Shown here: positions 8,613-17,213 of the stretch, one piece after another
Position numbering within the stretch: the stretch's first letter is position 1
How the letters are laid out: every line of letters starts with the position of its first letter
NCBI GenBank assembly: GCA_025455485.1
Contig: JALOMJ010000013.1
Coordinates: forward strand, 1-38,181
DNA: 38,181 nt
Reading direction: 5' to 3'
From: Bacteroidia bacterium
Lineage (GTDB): Bacteria > Bacteroidota > Bacteroidia > B-17B0 > Aurantibacillaceae
Made by a program: the position numbers and the translations under genes
The notes under the pieces: model-generated
Databases searched by the model: none
What the model was told of the DNA's origin: nothing
Seen by the model: the letters and a program-made list of their open reading frames with translations, nothing else

Positions 8613-9077
8613 ATGAAATACTCCTTTATAAAAACCGCTATAGTAATTTCATTCTTCAGCATTTCTACCTTTAGTGCTGGACAAACAATGAATCCTTACA
8701 TCGTTTTAAATGATTTGCAAACTAATAACGCAAAATACCTTTCGTCAGGCAGGGACGAATGTGGAATCGCCTATTCAAATCACTTTGGAGCTATTACACA
8801 CAAGCATAATACTAAATCGCTCACACTGCCCACTGGCGCAAGTATTAAAGAGGTTTATGCATTTATGTACAATACAGGTTGCATGGCAGGGGCAGGTCAT
8901 AATGAAAAAACTACACCATGGCACCATACTTTTGACACCGACATGCGATTTGGAATGATCCATCATTATACAACCAGTGTGACTGGTAACGGACAACAGG
9001 TGGTGTCTGTGGATTTTGACAACTGGAGTGATTGCGATGCAAGACCAGTATGGCTTATTGTTGAGTACACACAATAA
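8613..9077 (+). CDS. Secreted hypothetical protein
   Basis: 154 aa with a clear signal peptide (FIKTAIVISFFSISTFSAGQ, cleavage after about residue 23). The mature domain is rich in His, Thr and Asn and holds three Cys and paired histidines (PWHHTF, IHHYTT), possibly for metal binding. It ends in RPVWLIVEY, a typical final beta strand. No family recognised. It lies 52 bp after the other small secreted gene in the same direction, so it probably shares the site A promoter. Confidence 0.7.
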   Translation: MKYSFIKTAIVISFFSISTFSAGQTMNPYIVLNDLQTNNAKYLSSGRDECGIAYSNHFGAITHKHNTKSLTLPTGASIKEVYAFMYNTGCMAGAGHNEKTTPWHHTFDTDMRFGMIHHYTTSVTGNGQQVVSVDFDNWSDCDARPVWLIVEYTQ

Positions 9078-9219
9078 ATCTCCCAAAATATGGTAGGTTT
9101 TCCCGGTATCATAAAGCTAAAACTATGCAAAAGTAAATGAGCGGATTCAAAAAATTGAACAGTCAGGCTGTTTAACTCTGAACTAAATTTCCTAACATAG
9201 TTATGAGAGCAAGACCGCC

Positions 9220-9236
9220 AGCAAATTCAAAAGCAT
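9220..9236 (+). repeat. 17-bp direct repeat, copy 1 (upstream of the SIR2 gene)
   Basis: The 17-mer AGCAAATTCAAAAGCAT recurs exactly at 25328-25344. It lies in the 270-bp gap between the secreted-protein pair and the SIR2-like gene; I saw no gene in that gap. It may mark an island edge or be chance in AT-rich DNA. Confidence 0.5.
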
Positions 9237-9347
9237 CAGAGCCCATCACTTTTTATGGTTAGATAAGTTATCATTTCGCACGCCTGATATAATCCACTTG
9301 GCAAATCTAAGATAAAGCAATAATTAAGTTTTCCAATTAGGAAAAGA

Positions 9348-10373
9348 ATGTCCAAAAATTCAAAATTTACATACATCCTCGGCGCTGGCGCCAGCGCTAA
9401 CGCGCTACCCATAGTTAAGTCAAGAAAGGGGCATCCCGGTATGGCAGATGCATTTGAAAAGCTCGCTAAGGATCTATGGGAAAACAAATTGTTGAGTGCT
9501 AAAGCTAAACCTGTTGCTGAACAAATTTGCAACAACTTAGTGTGGCTGGCCGAAGGCACTCGTAAATTTGGTACACCCGATACTTTTGCAAAAAATGTAG
9601 CCTTACTCCAACCCGGCTCATTATCAAAACTAAAAGAGGCACTCACCTGCTTCTTTCAAATTGAACAGTTTGTGAATCTAAAAACGGATGAGAGAGTTTT
9701 AATCTTTTTAACAACACTTATGAATCGCAAAATTTTCCCGGAAAACGTTCATATATTGAATTGGAACTATGATATGCAAATTCAGATCGGGGCTAGCATT
9801 TTTCAGGAAGAGGAGGTCGACTACCAAAATCATGTCTGGTCTAAAAAACTACCACTTATCGATTATTACCCTCAATATGGCCCTAATTTATCGCCTCAAA
9901 TAATCAATAACCTTTCAATGGTTCATTTAAACGGGATTGCAGGTTATTATCTTGCCAAAGACAACTCAACCATTTTAAATACAAAGTATACAAAATCTAA
10001 ACTTGATGATATTAACCAACTTCTAGAAACAATAATTGCATTAGAGTTCGATTGTCATAATTTGCTGACATTCGCATGGGAAGCTGAAATCGGAGGCAAA
10101 TCAGTTACAAGTGCAATTCGTCATGCAAAAGATATGGTAAAAGAGACTGAGTACTTAGTAATTATTGGTTACTCCTTTCCCTTCTTTAACCGAAATATGG
10201 ACAAGGAAATTTTTAATATTATAAACCATCAACCCAGTAAACTCAAAAAAATCTACTTTCAGGATCCGGTTCGGGATGGTTCATTTTTAAGAAGTCAGTT
10301 TGGAATTGCTGAGAATATCCCTATAGAGCATATCATAGAGGTAGATAACTACTTTGTGCCAATGGAGCTATAG
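9348..10373 (+). CDS. SIR2-like domain protein, putative NAD-hydrolysing defence effector
   Basis: 341 aa. SIR2 hallmarks are visible. The N-terminal Rossmann motif is YILGAGASANA (Gly12-Ala-Gly14-Ala-Ser16). LNWNYD at about residues 137-142 matches the N-x-D segment that contacts NAD. VHLNG near residue 190 matches the catalytic His region, and LVIIGYSFP near residue 265 matches the GxS strand. No zinc-ribbon Cys pairs of deacetylase sirtuins are seen. Stand-alone SIR2-like proteins of this type commonly act as NADases that deplete NAD during phage infection (as in Thoeris ThsA, DSR and related systems). No partner protein is adjacent: the upstream neighbours are secreted proteins and the downstream gene is convergent. 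It is probably a single-gene defence or the remnant of a larger set. Confidence 0.8.
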   Translation: MSKNSKFTYILGAGASANALPIVKSRKGHPGMADAFEKLAKDLWENKLLSAKAKPVAEQICNNLVWLAEGTRKFGTPDTFAKNVALLQPGSLSKLKEALTCFFQIEQFVNLKTDERVLIFLTTLMNRKIFPENVHILNWNYDMQIQIGASIFQEEEVDYQNHVWSKKLPLIDYYPQYGPNLSPQIINNLSMVHLNGIAGYYLAKDNSTILNTKYTKSKLDDINQLLETIIALEFDCHNLLTFAWEAEIGGKSVTSAIRHAKDMVKETEYLVIIGYSFPFFNRNMDKEIFNIINHQPSKLKKIYFQDPVRDGSFLRSQFGIAENIPIEHIIEVDNYFVPMEL

Positions 10374-10419
10374 TAATACATTAACAATTTGATGGTAAAT
10401 AAAGGTCCATATAATTCTC

Positions 10420-10438
10420 CTTTTCTTTAATAGAAAAG
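10420..10438. terminator. Weak hairpin between convergent genes
   Basis: A 7-bp AT-rich stem, CTTTTCT/AGAAAAG with loop TTAAT, sits in the 70-bp gap between the convergent 9348 and 10444 genes. It may serve as a bidirectional terminator. There is no strong T-tract. Confidence 0.3.
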
Positions 10439-10443
10439 TTGCC

Positions 10444-11073
10444 TCAATTCACCCTGATCCAATATAATTCCTGATTATTCGTACCCGGCACCACTTTTAC
10501 TTCCAGCACTTCCAATTTTACATCCTGGTCAATTCCATCCACTACCCTACCCATAATCCACCCCTCCTGATCTGTATACTTAGGTGAGGAGTCTCTCACA
10601 TTTACAGGGGTAAGGGATTTTCCCGTTGAGCCAACTTCTAGCTTAGCTTCAAATGCAATGTACTTTTTAGTCCACCTTTTATTTGCCACAGAGTAAGAAC
10701 CCACATACAACCATTTTTCTTGTGCTTTTTCAATGGCTTTTCCCAAAGTAGGTACATTTTCATATTCTTTCAACTTTTGATTGGTTGTTGCAAGGGATTT
10801 TAGCAAGAGCTTTTGAGTCTCGTTCGCCAAAGTATCAACTTTTCCCGCGTGCGGTGAAGCTTCATTTAAAACCTTTTCTATTGTTTTTTTCTGTTCTGCC
10901 ACGAGTTGCACTAATCCAAGATCAACGCTTTCTATTTTGGCATTTACTGCAAATTCCTGAATTTTGTCTACTACAACTTTATAGTTGTATATCAGCACAA
11001 TAACAATTGTAGAGTAAAACAGTACAATAAACATGCTTTTTATCACTTCAAGTAACTTTTCAAGCTTTTCCAT
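10444..11073 (-). CDS. Membrane-anchored coiled-coil protein with C-terminal beta domain
   Basis: 209 aa. There is one TM helix at residues ~12-32 (KSMFIVLFYSTIVIVLIYNY), then a helical region to ~110 (EQKKTIEKVLNEAS...). The C-terminal domain (~115-209) has the strand-rich pattern of an SH3-like fold (KWLYVGSYS, KRWTKKYIAFE, GWIMGRVVDG, ELYWIRVN). SH3b-type domains bind peptidoglycan or peptides, but I infer the fold from pattern only. It lies downstream of, and in the same direction as, the hydrolase operon. A terminator hairpin at 11147 separates it from 11191-12039, so it may have its own promoter. Confidence 0.65.
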   Translation of the reverse strand: MEKLEKLLEVIKSMFIVLFYSTIVIVLIYNYKVVVDKIQEFAVNAKIESVDLGLVQLVAEQKKTIEKVLNEASPHAGKVDTLANETQKLLLKSLATTNQKLKEYENVPTLGKAIEKAQEKWLYVGSYSVANKRWTKKYIAFEAKLEVGSTGKSLTPVNVRDSSPKYTDQEGWIMGRVVDGIDQDVKLEVLEVKVVPGTNNQELYWIRVN

Positions 11074-11146
11074 TTAGTTTCGCATCAAACTGAAGATGCT
11101 TTTATATCTGAAGTTAGTATCAATTAGCGAAAATCAAAAAATTCTA

Positions 11147-11177
11147 CCCCGCGTTAATTCAATACAACAACGCGGGG
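11147..11177 (-). terminator. Intrinsic terminator of the minus-strand hydrolase operon
   Basis: Arms 11147-11155 (CCCCGCGTT) and 11169-11177 (AACGCGGGG) form a perfect 9-bp GC-rich stem with a 13-nt loop. On the minus strand the stem is followed by TAGAATTTTTTG, giving the U-run. It lies 14 bp past the stop of the T9SS cargo gene. Confidence 0.75.
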
Positions 11178-11190
11178 CAGAACTGATTTT

Positions 11191-12039
11191 CTACTTCACA
11201 ACACAAAACTTTTGGGTGCGAACACCACTTGGAGTTTCTAACCTTACGAAATATATGCCTTCTTCGAGTGTTTCAAGGCTTTCGAAAATGCTGAATTGAC
11301 CGGCAGGCTGGTTTTCATCAAGGCAAGTCTTTATTACCTTACCGCTTAAGTCGCAAAGTACCAGTTTTACCTTACCAGCCGTTGAGTTATTATATTCTAT
11401 TTTTGCCACATTATTTAAGGCATCAGCAATAACTTGAAGCGTTTCGCCATTTTGAGATGCTAGCTCGTTTATACCGGTTGCAAGTGTGCTAAACGCAAGA
11501 TCATCCAGTATCACAAATGCATTTGGATCAAGTCCGCCAAAATTTGTGCTCCACATTTTAATAGAAATATAAGCGGAATCGGAGTTGCCACTTTGAAAAT
11601 AAGAGATCGGGGCGATGAATTCCGTATATCCGCTATTACTGGCAGTTATAGAGGTATTAATAACTCCAATAATAGCACCCGATTTTTTCAGAGAACCCGT
11701 AATTTCAAGGTAGTTACCTGCTGTTGGAAAGCTGGAAATACACCAGCCCCTCAATGAAGTTGGCCTTCCTGCATATGGAAATGGGTCACCTGTGTCGGTT
11801 AAATATGCTATTGGACCTATGGTATTGCCATTAAAAATGATGGGTTGCATTTTCATTGCACTGGCACCGCCGTGACTATTGCTTACCTGTGTTACAGGCT
11901 GAAATAAACCCGAATTACTTGTTCCCCAATTGTCAGGATTTCCGCTGGTCCAGTTTTCAAAACCTCCATTAGGGATTTGGGCGACTAAAGAAATAGCCCA
12001 TAGGGTTAAAAAAATTGTAAGTGTAATTGTTGTTTTCAT
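11191..12039 (-). CDS. T9SS-secreted protein with C-terminal type A sorting domain
   Basis: 282 aa. Signal peptide at residues 1-20 (LTIFLTLWAISLVAQ). The body begins IPNGGFENWTSG, a beginning typical of PCMD-like or carbohydrate-binding beta-sandwich exoproteins in Bacteroidota. Residues ~210-282 are a T9SS type A sorting domain, with VKLVLCDLSGKVIKT, LEEGIYFVRLET and terminal KFCVVK. The protein should be exported through the outer membrane by the type IX system and anchored or released after cleavage. It is the last gene before the operon terminator and starts 59 bp after the papain-like gene, so cotranscription is likely. Function unknown. Confidence 0.85.
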   Translation of the reverse strand: MKTTITLTIFLTLWAISLVAQIPNGGFENWTSGNPDNWGTSNSGLFQPVTQVSNSHGGASAMKMQPIIFNGNTIGPIAYLTDTGDPFPYAGRPTSLRGWCISSFPTAGNYLEITGSLKKSGAIIGVINTSITASNSGYTEFIAPISYFQSGNSDSAYISIKMWSTNFGGLDPNAFVILDDLAFSTLATGINELASQNGETLQVIADALNNVAKIEYNNSTAGKVKLVLCDLSGKVIKTCLDENQPAGQFSIFESLETLEEGIYFVRLETPSGVRTQKFCVVK

Positions 12040-12098
12040 GGTTTTATGTTTTTGTTGGTTTATATTGTTCTAAGTTTGAAATGGTAACGAAACAAAAA

Positions 12099-13010
12099 TT
12101 ATTCTCCGAACTGCCCCGTATCCACCCAGTCCTTTTTAATGAGCGTCCACCAATCATCTGCCAATCCACGTAACACATACTCGTAGGGCAACCAAAGATA
12201 TCCCCCATTTCCTCCCCAGGTTCCCCATGAATTGCGAATAAGTATGGCCCCTATTGTTTCTTTGCTTCCCTCTCCTTTCCCCTTAATTTTCATCTTATCA
12301 TTGTAGCCCACAGCCATTACAGCATGGCCACCATCTACTTTATCTTTTTTTGATGGAAATGGTATACACCCTGTGTCTTCTGCCTCATCCATAGATCGAT
12401 AGACTGTAAACCCAAACACAAGCGGTAGTTTTTTAGAAAGATGTTCTTTGATCCTCAATAAAAGTTCGGCTTTGGCAGTATCAAGCGAATCTAAACGGTA
12501 ATAACTGATAGCTTTGTAGTTTTGCGCGAAAGAATAGCAAAAAGCGGAAGGTTCCTGGTTAAACTTATCTTCCTCATAAGGCCAATACTCCTCAGGCGGG
12601 GCACCAAATAGCGCCAAAGCACCCATTGCTGTTCGAAGGTAAGCGCCGTCATCTCCGGTCCAATGCAATAAATTTCGAGTAGCCTTATACAAAAACAAGC
12701 GGGAAGCATCTATATGAATACCGAAAGCTTTTCGCTCATAATATTCCAAGAGACCAACTACAGCATGCGCAGTGCAGCTGCCAATATCTCCTTGATGCTC
12801 AATTGGAGAACACCAGGCTCTTAAATCAATCGCCGCCGGAATATTAGCTTTAGTTATTCCAAAACCTACTTCCTTTAACATGTCTTTTACAGAGTGTTGC
12901 ACCCCTCTCTTTTTGCTCCCCTCTGGTACTTCATTCGAAAAAGGATCTAAATCTCTGATATCCGGGTAATCCTTACGCCAACCCAGGGCCTTTTGTGAAA
13001 TCTTATTCAT
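12099..13010 (-). CDS. Papain-like (C1 family) cysteine peptidase
   Basis: 303 aa with a complete papain active site: Gln73 and Cys79 in QGDIGSCTAHA, His229 in GGHAVMAVGY, Asn260 in RNSWGTWGGNGGY. A ~55-residue N-terminal extension (LGWRKDYPDIRD) resembles short bacterial C1A enzymes that have a DxRD lead-in rather than a long propeptide. No signal peptide is seen, so it is either cytoplasmic or exported by another route. It is gene 6 of 7 in the minus-strand operon, 29 bp after the unknown 270-aa protein, which it could process. The peptidase call is firm; its substrate is not known. Confidence 0.9.
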   Translation of the reverse strand: MNKISQKALGWRKDYPDIRDLDPFSNEVPEGSKKRGVQHSVKDMLKEVGFGITKANIPAAIDLRAWCSPIEHQGDIGSCTAHAVVGLLEYYERKAFGIHIDASRLFLYKATRNLLHWTGDDGAYLRTAMGALALFGAPPEEYWPYEEDKFNQEPSAFCYSFAQNYKAISYYRLDSLDTAKAELLLRIKEHLSKKLPLVFGFTVYRSMDEAEDTGCIPFPSKKDKVDGGHAVMAVGYNDKMKIKGKGEGSKETIGAILIRNSWGTWGGNGGYLWLPYEYVLRGLADDWWTLIKKDWVDTGQFGE

Positions 13011-13039
13011 TTATTTATGATTAAGTTTAAATTTTAAGC

Positions 13040-13852
13040 CTATAAATCCTCTGTGTACTGCCCAAAGTGAATATCTTTATCCGATGCTTCTGTCTTTATT
13101 CGATCCGAATCTTTGATGGTTTCAAGCATGGGCTTATTCATGGCCAGTTTCATGGGTTTAAAATCCTTATCAAACCATAAAAAACTCGATTGAATTTTTG
13201 CAAGCCCAATTAGTGGAATAAGTCCTTGTTCCGTCACCACCTTATAGCAACTTGACTTTTGGTTTTTAATACTTAAGCCTAGACTTGCATTGGCGAGGTC
13301 GATTTGAGGTATTGTTGCTTCTGCCTCAAGAGAAATTGAACTGTTTGAAGAGGTTGAAATCACAATCAGTGCCCTTCTTGCGCTGATCACATCTGTTACC
13401 ACCACAAACTCCCGTCTCCACTTTTTTTTGTCCTTTTTATAAATACCTAAAAGCTTTTGACCCAATTGGTATTTGTTTTCAATCATTTTTTGAGTGCAAC
13501 CGGCTGCGTTGAAAAAAACGGCTTTTTCCCTTGAAAAGGAAATATCAATGGATGCATTTACAGGCACACCTGAAACAGTCCCTTTTCCTTTTAAGTCTAC
13601 CTCGACTTCCTTTCCCGAGGTGAAGTAAATATCATTCGAAGTATCGTCCTCTCTGTAGCTTATTTCAAAATCTGAAAGCTCATCCAATTCTGAAATATTT
13701 CCCTGTTGAACAAATATATTCCCATTCATAACCCCAAAATCGCCCAACTTAACATTAAAGCCAGGTTCCCATACACCATAAAGAATTTTTTGATTGTACT
13801 TTACAGCATCCGTGTATGCTTTTGCAATTGAAGAAGACATAATTCTTACCAT
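13040..13852 (-). CDS. Unknown beta-rich 270-aa protein, possible substrate or effector of the operon
   Basis: 270 aa, no signal peptide or TM. An N-terminal helix (SSIAKAYTDAVKYNQ) leads into ILYGVWEPGFNVKLGDFG. Long amphipathic strands follow (VNASIDISFSREKAVFF, REFVVVTDVISARRALIVIS), and the C-terminal tail is charged (TIKDSDRIKTEASDK). Size, strand pattern, a long amphipathic middle and a protease gene 29 bp downstream loosely recall bacterial gasdermins. However, no N-terminal palmitoylation Cys is present and I cannot claim homology. Alternative: one of the widespread uncharacterised bacterial families with a KLGDFG motif. An alternative start is Met5. Sits 67 bp after the lipoprotein gene in the operon. 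Confidence 0.65.
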   Translation of the reverse strand: MVRIMSSSIAKAYTDAVKYNQKILYGVWEPGFNVKLGDFGVMNGNIFVQQGNISELDELSDFEISYREDDTSNDIYFTSGKEVEVDLKGKGTVSGVPVNASIDISFSREKAVFFNAAGCTQKMIENKYQLGQKLLGIYKKDKKKWRREFVVVTDVISARRALIVISTSSNSSISLEAEATIPQIDLANASLGLSIKNQKSSCYKVVTEQGLIPLIGLAKIQSSFLWFDKDFKPMKLAMNKPMLETIKDSDRIKTEASDKDIHFGQYTEDL

Positions 13853-13919
13853 TTTGCTTACTCTTCAACGGATTTTCAGCATCCTCCGTATCCTTCAACT
13901 ACTATAACCCTTCTCTGTA

Positions 13920-14846
13920 CTATTTTCTCTTTTTACCTTGCCTTTTTCCGGCAAAATAGGCTACAATAGGAAATAAAACTTGTACAAACAGCCATTCAGG
14001 ATTAGCCCCCAAGAATCCCCAAAGCTTCACAAAATAACCTCTTGGATCGACCTTTACTGCTACATTAAATATCCTTGGAGGGCTTTCAACCTCTATCCAT
14101 TTACCCCCTTTTTCGTTATAAGCTGACACCACAAGAATAATTTGCATGCTTCCCGGTCGTTTTGGCTTTACAACCCAATCCCATTCGTGTTGATGATTGG
14201 ATTCATCAAATATCATAGATAGATTTTGGGGTTCACTTAGCAAATCGAAATCGTTCTTGTCAAATTTTAGTTCCACTTTCATTTTTTCATACACATCAAT
14301 TTGATGAGATTGTATATCCTTTTCGATTTCCTCTGCACTTCGCTCAGCATTTGCGTTTTGAATCCGACCTGTCAATAACTTAACTACTTTCATCAGACTG
14401 TCCTTTGATATCACGAGCGAAATATTGCATGCAGTGTTTTCAATCATGTATTTAGGACAGTAAAACGCCAGGCTACCCTTTGTTTTTTTGCTATTGCTTG
14501 AGTTTATAGTTGATCCAGGATCCGTAGCAATCGCGTCAGGATCATCTGAAGTGCCAACTCCTGCACCTTCGCCAACACTGGCAGGCCCCCTTCCTTCTAT
14601 CGGTCTGATTCCATCGGTTCTTATCGTATCTATAATTATTGGCAATTCTTCCGACTCCTCTAATTCTTCTTCAACAGCACTGTCACCCATACTTGCCCCG
14701 GCACCCACTTCCAAATTTTCATGAGGTCCATTCATTCTATCGCCCTCATCGGGTGCCCCACATGATAGAAAAAATACCGAGCAAACCCAAGTGAATAGAA
14801 TACTCCAATGTCTTATATGGCATCTTGATTTTATGTTGATATTCAT
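13920..14846 (-). CDS. Lipoprotein-like protein with disordered linker, beta domain and C-terminal TM
   Basis: 308 aa. The N-terminus has a hydrophobic stretch ending SVFFLSCGA, so lipidation at about Cys29 is likely. Residues ~35-120 are acidic, Gly/Ser/Pro-rich and probably disordered (SEELPIII, GVGTSDDPDAIATDPGS). Residues ~125-270 form a strand/helix domain with two Cys (FYCPKY, NTACNIS), ending in a sandwich-like part (HEWDWVVKPKRPGSMQIIL). A TM helix (EWLFVQVLFPIVAYFAG) and a basic tail KRQGKKRK close the protein. With a lipid anchor at one end and a TM with cytoplasmic basic tail at the other, it would span the periplasm. It could be the membrane scaffold of the hydrolase operon. Gaps to its neighbours are 8 and 67 bp. 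Confidence 0.7.
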   Translation of the reverse strand: MNINIKSRCHIRHWSILFTWVCSVFFLSCGAPDEGDRMNGPHENLEVGAGASMGDSAVEEELEESEELPIIIDTIRTDGIRPIEGRGPASVGEGAGVGTSDDPDAIATDPGSTINSSNSKKTKGSLAFYCPKYMIENTACNISLVISKDSLMKVVKLLTGRIQNANAERSAEEIEKDIQSHQIDVYEKMKVELKFDKNDFDLLSEPQNLSMIFDESNHQHEWDWVVKPKRPGSMQIILVVSAYNEKGGKWIEVESPPRIFNVAVKVDPRGYFVKLWGFLGANPEWLFVQVLFPIVAYFAGKRQGKKRK

Positions 14847-14854
14847 TAGAAAAC

Positions 14855-15898
14855 CTATACTAAATCGTTTGACATTAATTCTGCCTTAATAAGAAAATCC
14901 TTCAATTTGTCCATTTCCTCCTTCTTATTTAGCACCTGATTATATGTTTCACCTATTAGATATTTTGCTGCTTCATCATCTGCTCTGGCCATTTCCGAAT
15001 ACTCCTCTTTAGCGATAGTAATCGTTAACCTCAAATAATTACCCTCAACCATCATCTCCTTCATACCATAGTCTGTTGTTTTATTCACCCCTTTCATCAT
15101 AACATCCGATATTCTTGTAGCCCAAAAAAGTTCCCCTTTGTACTTAGCTTCCTGTGGGGTTATTCTCCCGTAATAGGATCCGGTACCTATGCTTAAAACA
15201 AAAACATCTTCGTATTGGATGTCATTATCCTTGCTCTCATAACCATATTCTTTATAATGCTTAGAAAACTCAGAAAGAGCTGCCATAGAAGGATTATTGA
15301 CAAATACACCTCCATCAATGCAAAGTCTATCCGGTAATTCGCCATTGTTGGGATACTTTAATTCATACGCAGGTAAATAGGTTGGTCCGGCTGAGGTTGC
15401 ACGACATATGTCATAGATTTCAATATTCTGATCCGGATGCTTTTTTGACGACCTTGTTTTGAAAAAGAGCGGTACATTATTGGTTAAATCATATGTACAA
15501 ACTAATAGATGCGTTAAGGCATCGTTCATTTTAGCGTTACCGCATACATCCCTGAACACCTTATCAATGCCTTTGTCACTATATTTTGGATTGATTGTGG
15601 CATTTGCTGAATTAAAAAACCGTCCTATTGCATTCTTTTTTGGCGGAAATATTTCCTGTCCCCTTTGTAGATAAACATCCATAATATCTTTGATGCTGTA
15701 CTTTGCCTCTGCAACGCCTGTATGCTTGGGTAAGGTTAATGCACTTGCTATTAACCCACCGGTAGATGTTCCTGCAATCAGATCAAAGCTTTGCCAAATG
15801 GGTTTACCGGTCAGCTCTTCCACTCGTTTAAGAATTGTAAGAGGTACTACTCCTCTTAAACCTCCACCGTCAATGCTTAATATTCTAAATGTTTTCAT
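14855..15898 (-). CDS. Patatin-like phospholipase (CapV-like)
   Basis: 347 aa. The patatin signatures are all present: oxyanion loop SIDGGGLRGV (residues 8-17), nucleophile GTSTG (Ser45), and catalytic Asp195 in CIDGGVF. The family hydrolyses acyl chains of membrane phospholipids with a Ser-Asp dyad. It is a known effector in CBASS (CapV), but no cyclic-nucleotide synthase is in this window, so direct CBASS membership is not supported. It has no signal peptide and would act on the inner membrane from inside unless exported. It lies 4 bp after the alpha/beta hydrolase and 8 bp before the lipoprotein gene, so it is tightly coupled in the operon. Confidence 0.9.
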   Translation of the reverse strand: MKTFRILSIDGGGLRGVVPLTILKRVEELTGKPIWQSFDLIAGTSTGGLIASALTLPKHTGVAEAKYSIKDIMDVYLQRGQEIFPPKKNAIGRFFNSANATINPKYSDKGIDKVFRDVCGNAKMNDALTHLLVCTYDLTNNVPLFFKTRSSKKHPDQNIEIYDICRATSAGPTYLPAYELKYPNNGELPDRLCIDGGVFVNNPSMAALSEFSKHYKEYGYESKDNDIQYEDVFVLSIGTGSYYGRITPQEAKYKGELFWATRISDVMMKGVNKTTDYGMKEMMVEGNYLRLTITIAKEEYSEMARADDEAAKYLIGETYNQVLNKKEEMDKLKDFLIKAELMSNDLV

Positions 15899-15902
15899 GC
15901 CT

Positions 15903-17210
15903 TTAGCTCAGGAAATGACGAATAATATCCTTGTAAAATAATTCATGTTCCCAATAATTACTGTGAGTGAAACCTAAAGGTCCTGCCTTAAATTTGCAGT
16001 TAACATTTTGGAGATTTTTATAATAATCCAATGCGCCGCTCACATAATCCTTGTCATCAAAGTAATTTCTCCACTGTATTTCCTCAAAAAGCCTGTGTAT
16101 TGGCTGAGGCAGTGAGGTAAATCCATTCTCGTGTTTTGTATTTAAACTCCAGTTTCTTTGCTTGAAACCATGGTAGTTGTCAAGTATCTGCTGCCTTAAG
16201 TACATTTTATCTTTTACTTTTTCTCGTAAAAAGAATGCGATTTTATCAAGCGGACTTCCGAATGTAATAAAACCAGCAAGCTGCTCAGCTATGTTTTTCT
16301 TTGTTTTAATGTGAATCCCGTCTGATCCATAACCATTAACAAGTTCTCTATTTACAAGAAAATCTAACTTGTTGATTGCATCGTAGGCTACTTGAGAACC
16401 AAGCGAGTGTCCTGCAATAATTACTTTTGAATAGTAGGGTAGTTTATCCTCAGTTTGTTGTTCAAATAAATATTTTACTGCATGTACAGCTCCATCCGAT
16501 ATTTGTCGGCGTATAGGATAAAATTTAGATTTTGGATCTGTTGCATTGTACACTACAATATCACCAATAACATTTCTAAAAGCCTTTACGCTTTTTTCCA
16601 TAAAATCATTTAACCATCTTGTAGCAAATTCACCTACACCTGGAATTAAACCAACGAACTTGATTACAAGTGCCCACAGGAATTGCATTGGAGCCAAGAG
16701 TTTAGCCCCAATGCGCAGAAAGAATCTGTATCTCCAAGTGCTAAACCCACCTCTTCCATCCGTAAAAACAGATTTGTCCTGATAGGTTACCCCCATTCTC
16801 TTTGTTTCTTCGTAGAAATCAGCAGCCCCCTTAACAACCCCTTTTAACCACCCTTCAATATCACCATAGCTAGCTAAGTCTTGTGTATAATTTGCCCAAT
16901 AATATTCATAGATATCAATAAACTTGTCACTATCTTTTAAATTGATTCTTATGGCGTTGTCGAACCATGGAATACTATTATCTGAAGGTTTGGCAACTAT
17001 TTCGTGTGACAAATAAATCCTGTCCTTGAATACCTTTTTATACTCAGCAATCAAACCCCTGCCAAATTGATCCAATGTTTCCATGGGCAACTGATTTCCG
17101 ATTCCATGAATAACAAGTATAGATGTGTTTTCACTCACCCATATTCCGGTCAGCCGGTTCTCATTCTGCAATTCCTCTACAGAATTTACTTTATTCCAAC
17201 TTTCATCCAT
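15903..17210 (-). CDS. Alpha/beta-hydrolase (lipase/esterase-like)
   Basis: 435 aa. An early strand with ILVIHGIGNQ (residues 31-40) supplies the oxyanion HG motif, and the nucleophile elbow AGHSLGSQ places Ser269. A C-terminal His is probable in the segment GFTHSNYWEHELF. A hydrophobic segment at ~170-195 (LLAPMQFLWALVIKFVGLIPG) suggests membrane contact. The layout of HGxG at the N-terminus, long insert and GHSLG in the middle resembles esterase/lipase-like hydrolases that work on lipids. It starts 3 bp after the muramidase-like gene. The fold is confident; the substrate is unknown. Confidence 0.8.
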   Translation of the reverse strand: MDESWNKVNSVEELQNENRLTGIWVSENTSILVIHGIGNQLPMETLDQFGRGLIAEYKKVFKDRIYLSHEIVAKPSDNSIPWFDNAIRINLKDSDKFIDIYEYYWANYTQDLASYGDIEGWLKGVVKGAADFYEETKRMGVTYQDKSVFTDGRGGFSTWRYRFFLRIGAKLLAPMQFLWALVIKFVGLIPGVGEFATRWLNDFMEKSVKAFRNVIGDIVVYNATDPKSKFYPIRRQISDGAVHAVKYLFEQQTEDKLPYYSKVIIAGHSLGSQVAYDAINKLDFLVNRELVNGYGSDGIHIKTKKNIAEQLAGFITFGSPLDKIAFFLREKVKDKMYLRQQILDNYHGFKQRNWSLNTKHENGFTSLPQPIHRLFEEIQWRNYFDDKDYVSGALDYYKNLQNVNCKFKAGPLGFTHSNYWEHELFYKDIIRHFLS

Positions 17211-17213
17211 AGC

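Noticed and set aside
9382..9397. Perfect 16-bp palindrome GCGCTGGCGCCAGCGC
   Set aside because: It lies in the codons for the GAGASA NAD-binding motif of the SIR2 gene, where Gly/Ala/Ser codons readily give such a palindrome.
14855..15898. Patatin gene as part of a CBASS system
   Set aside because: The enzyme is CapV-like, but no CD-NTase or other CBASS core gene is in the window. The JAB gene is 8 kb away, on the other strand and without E1/E2.
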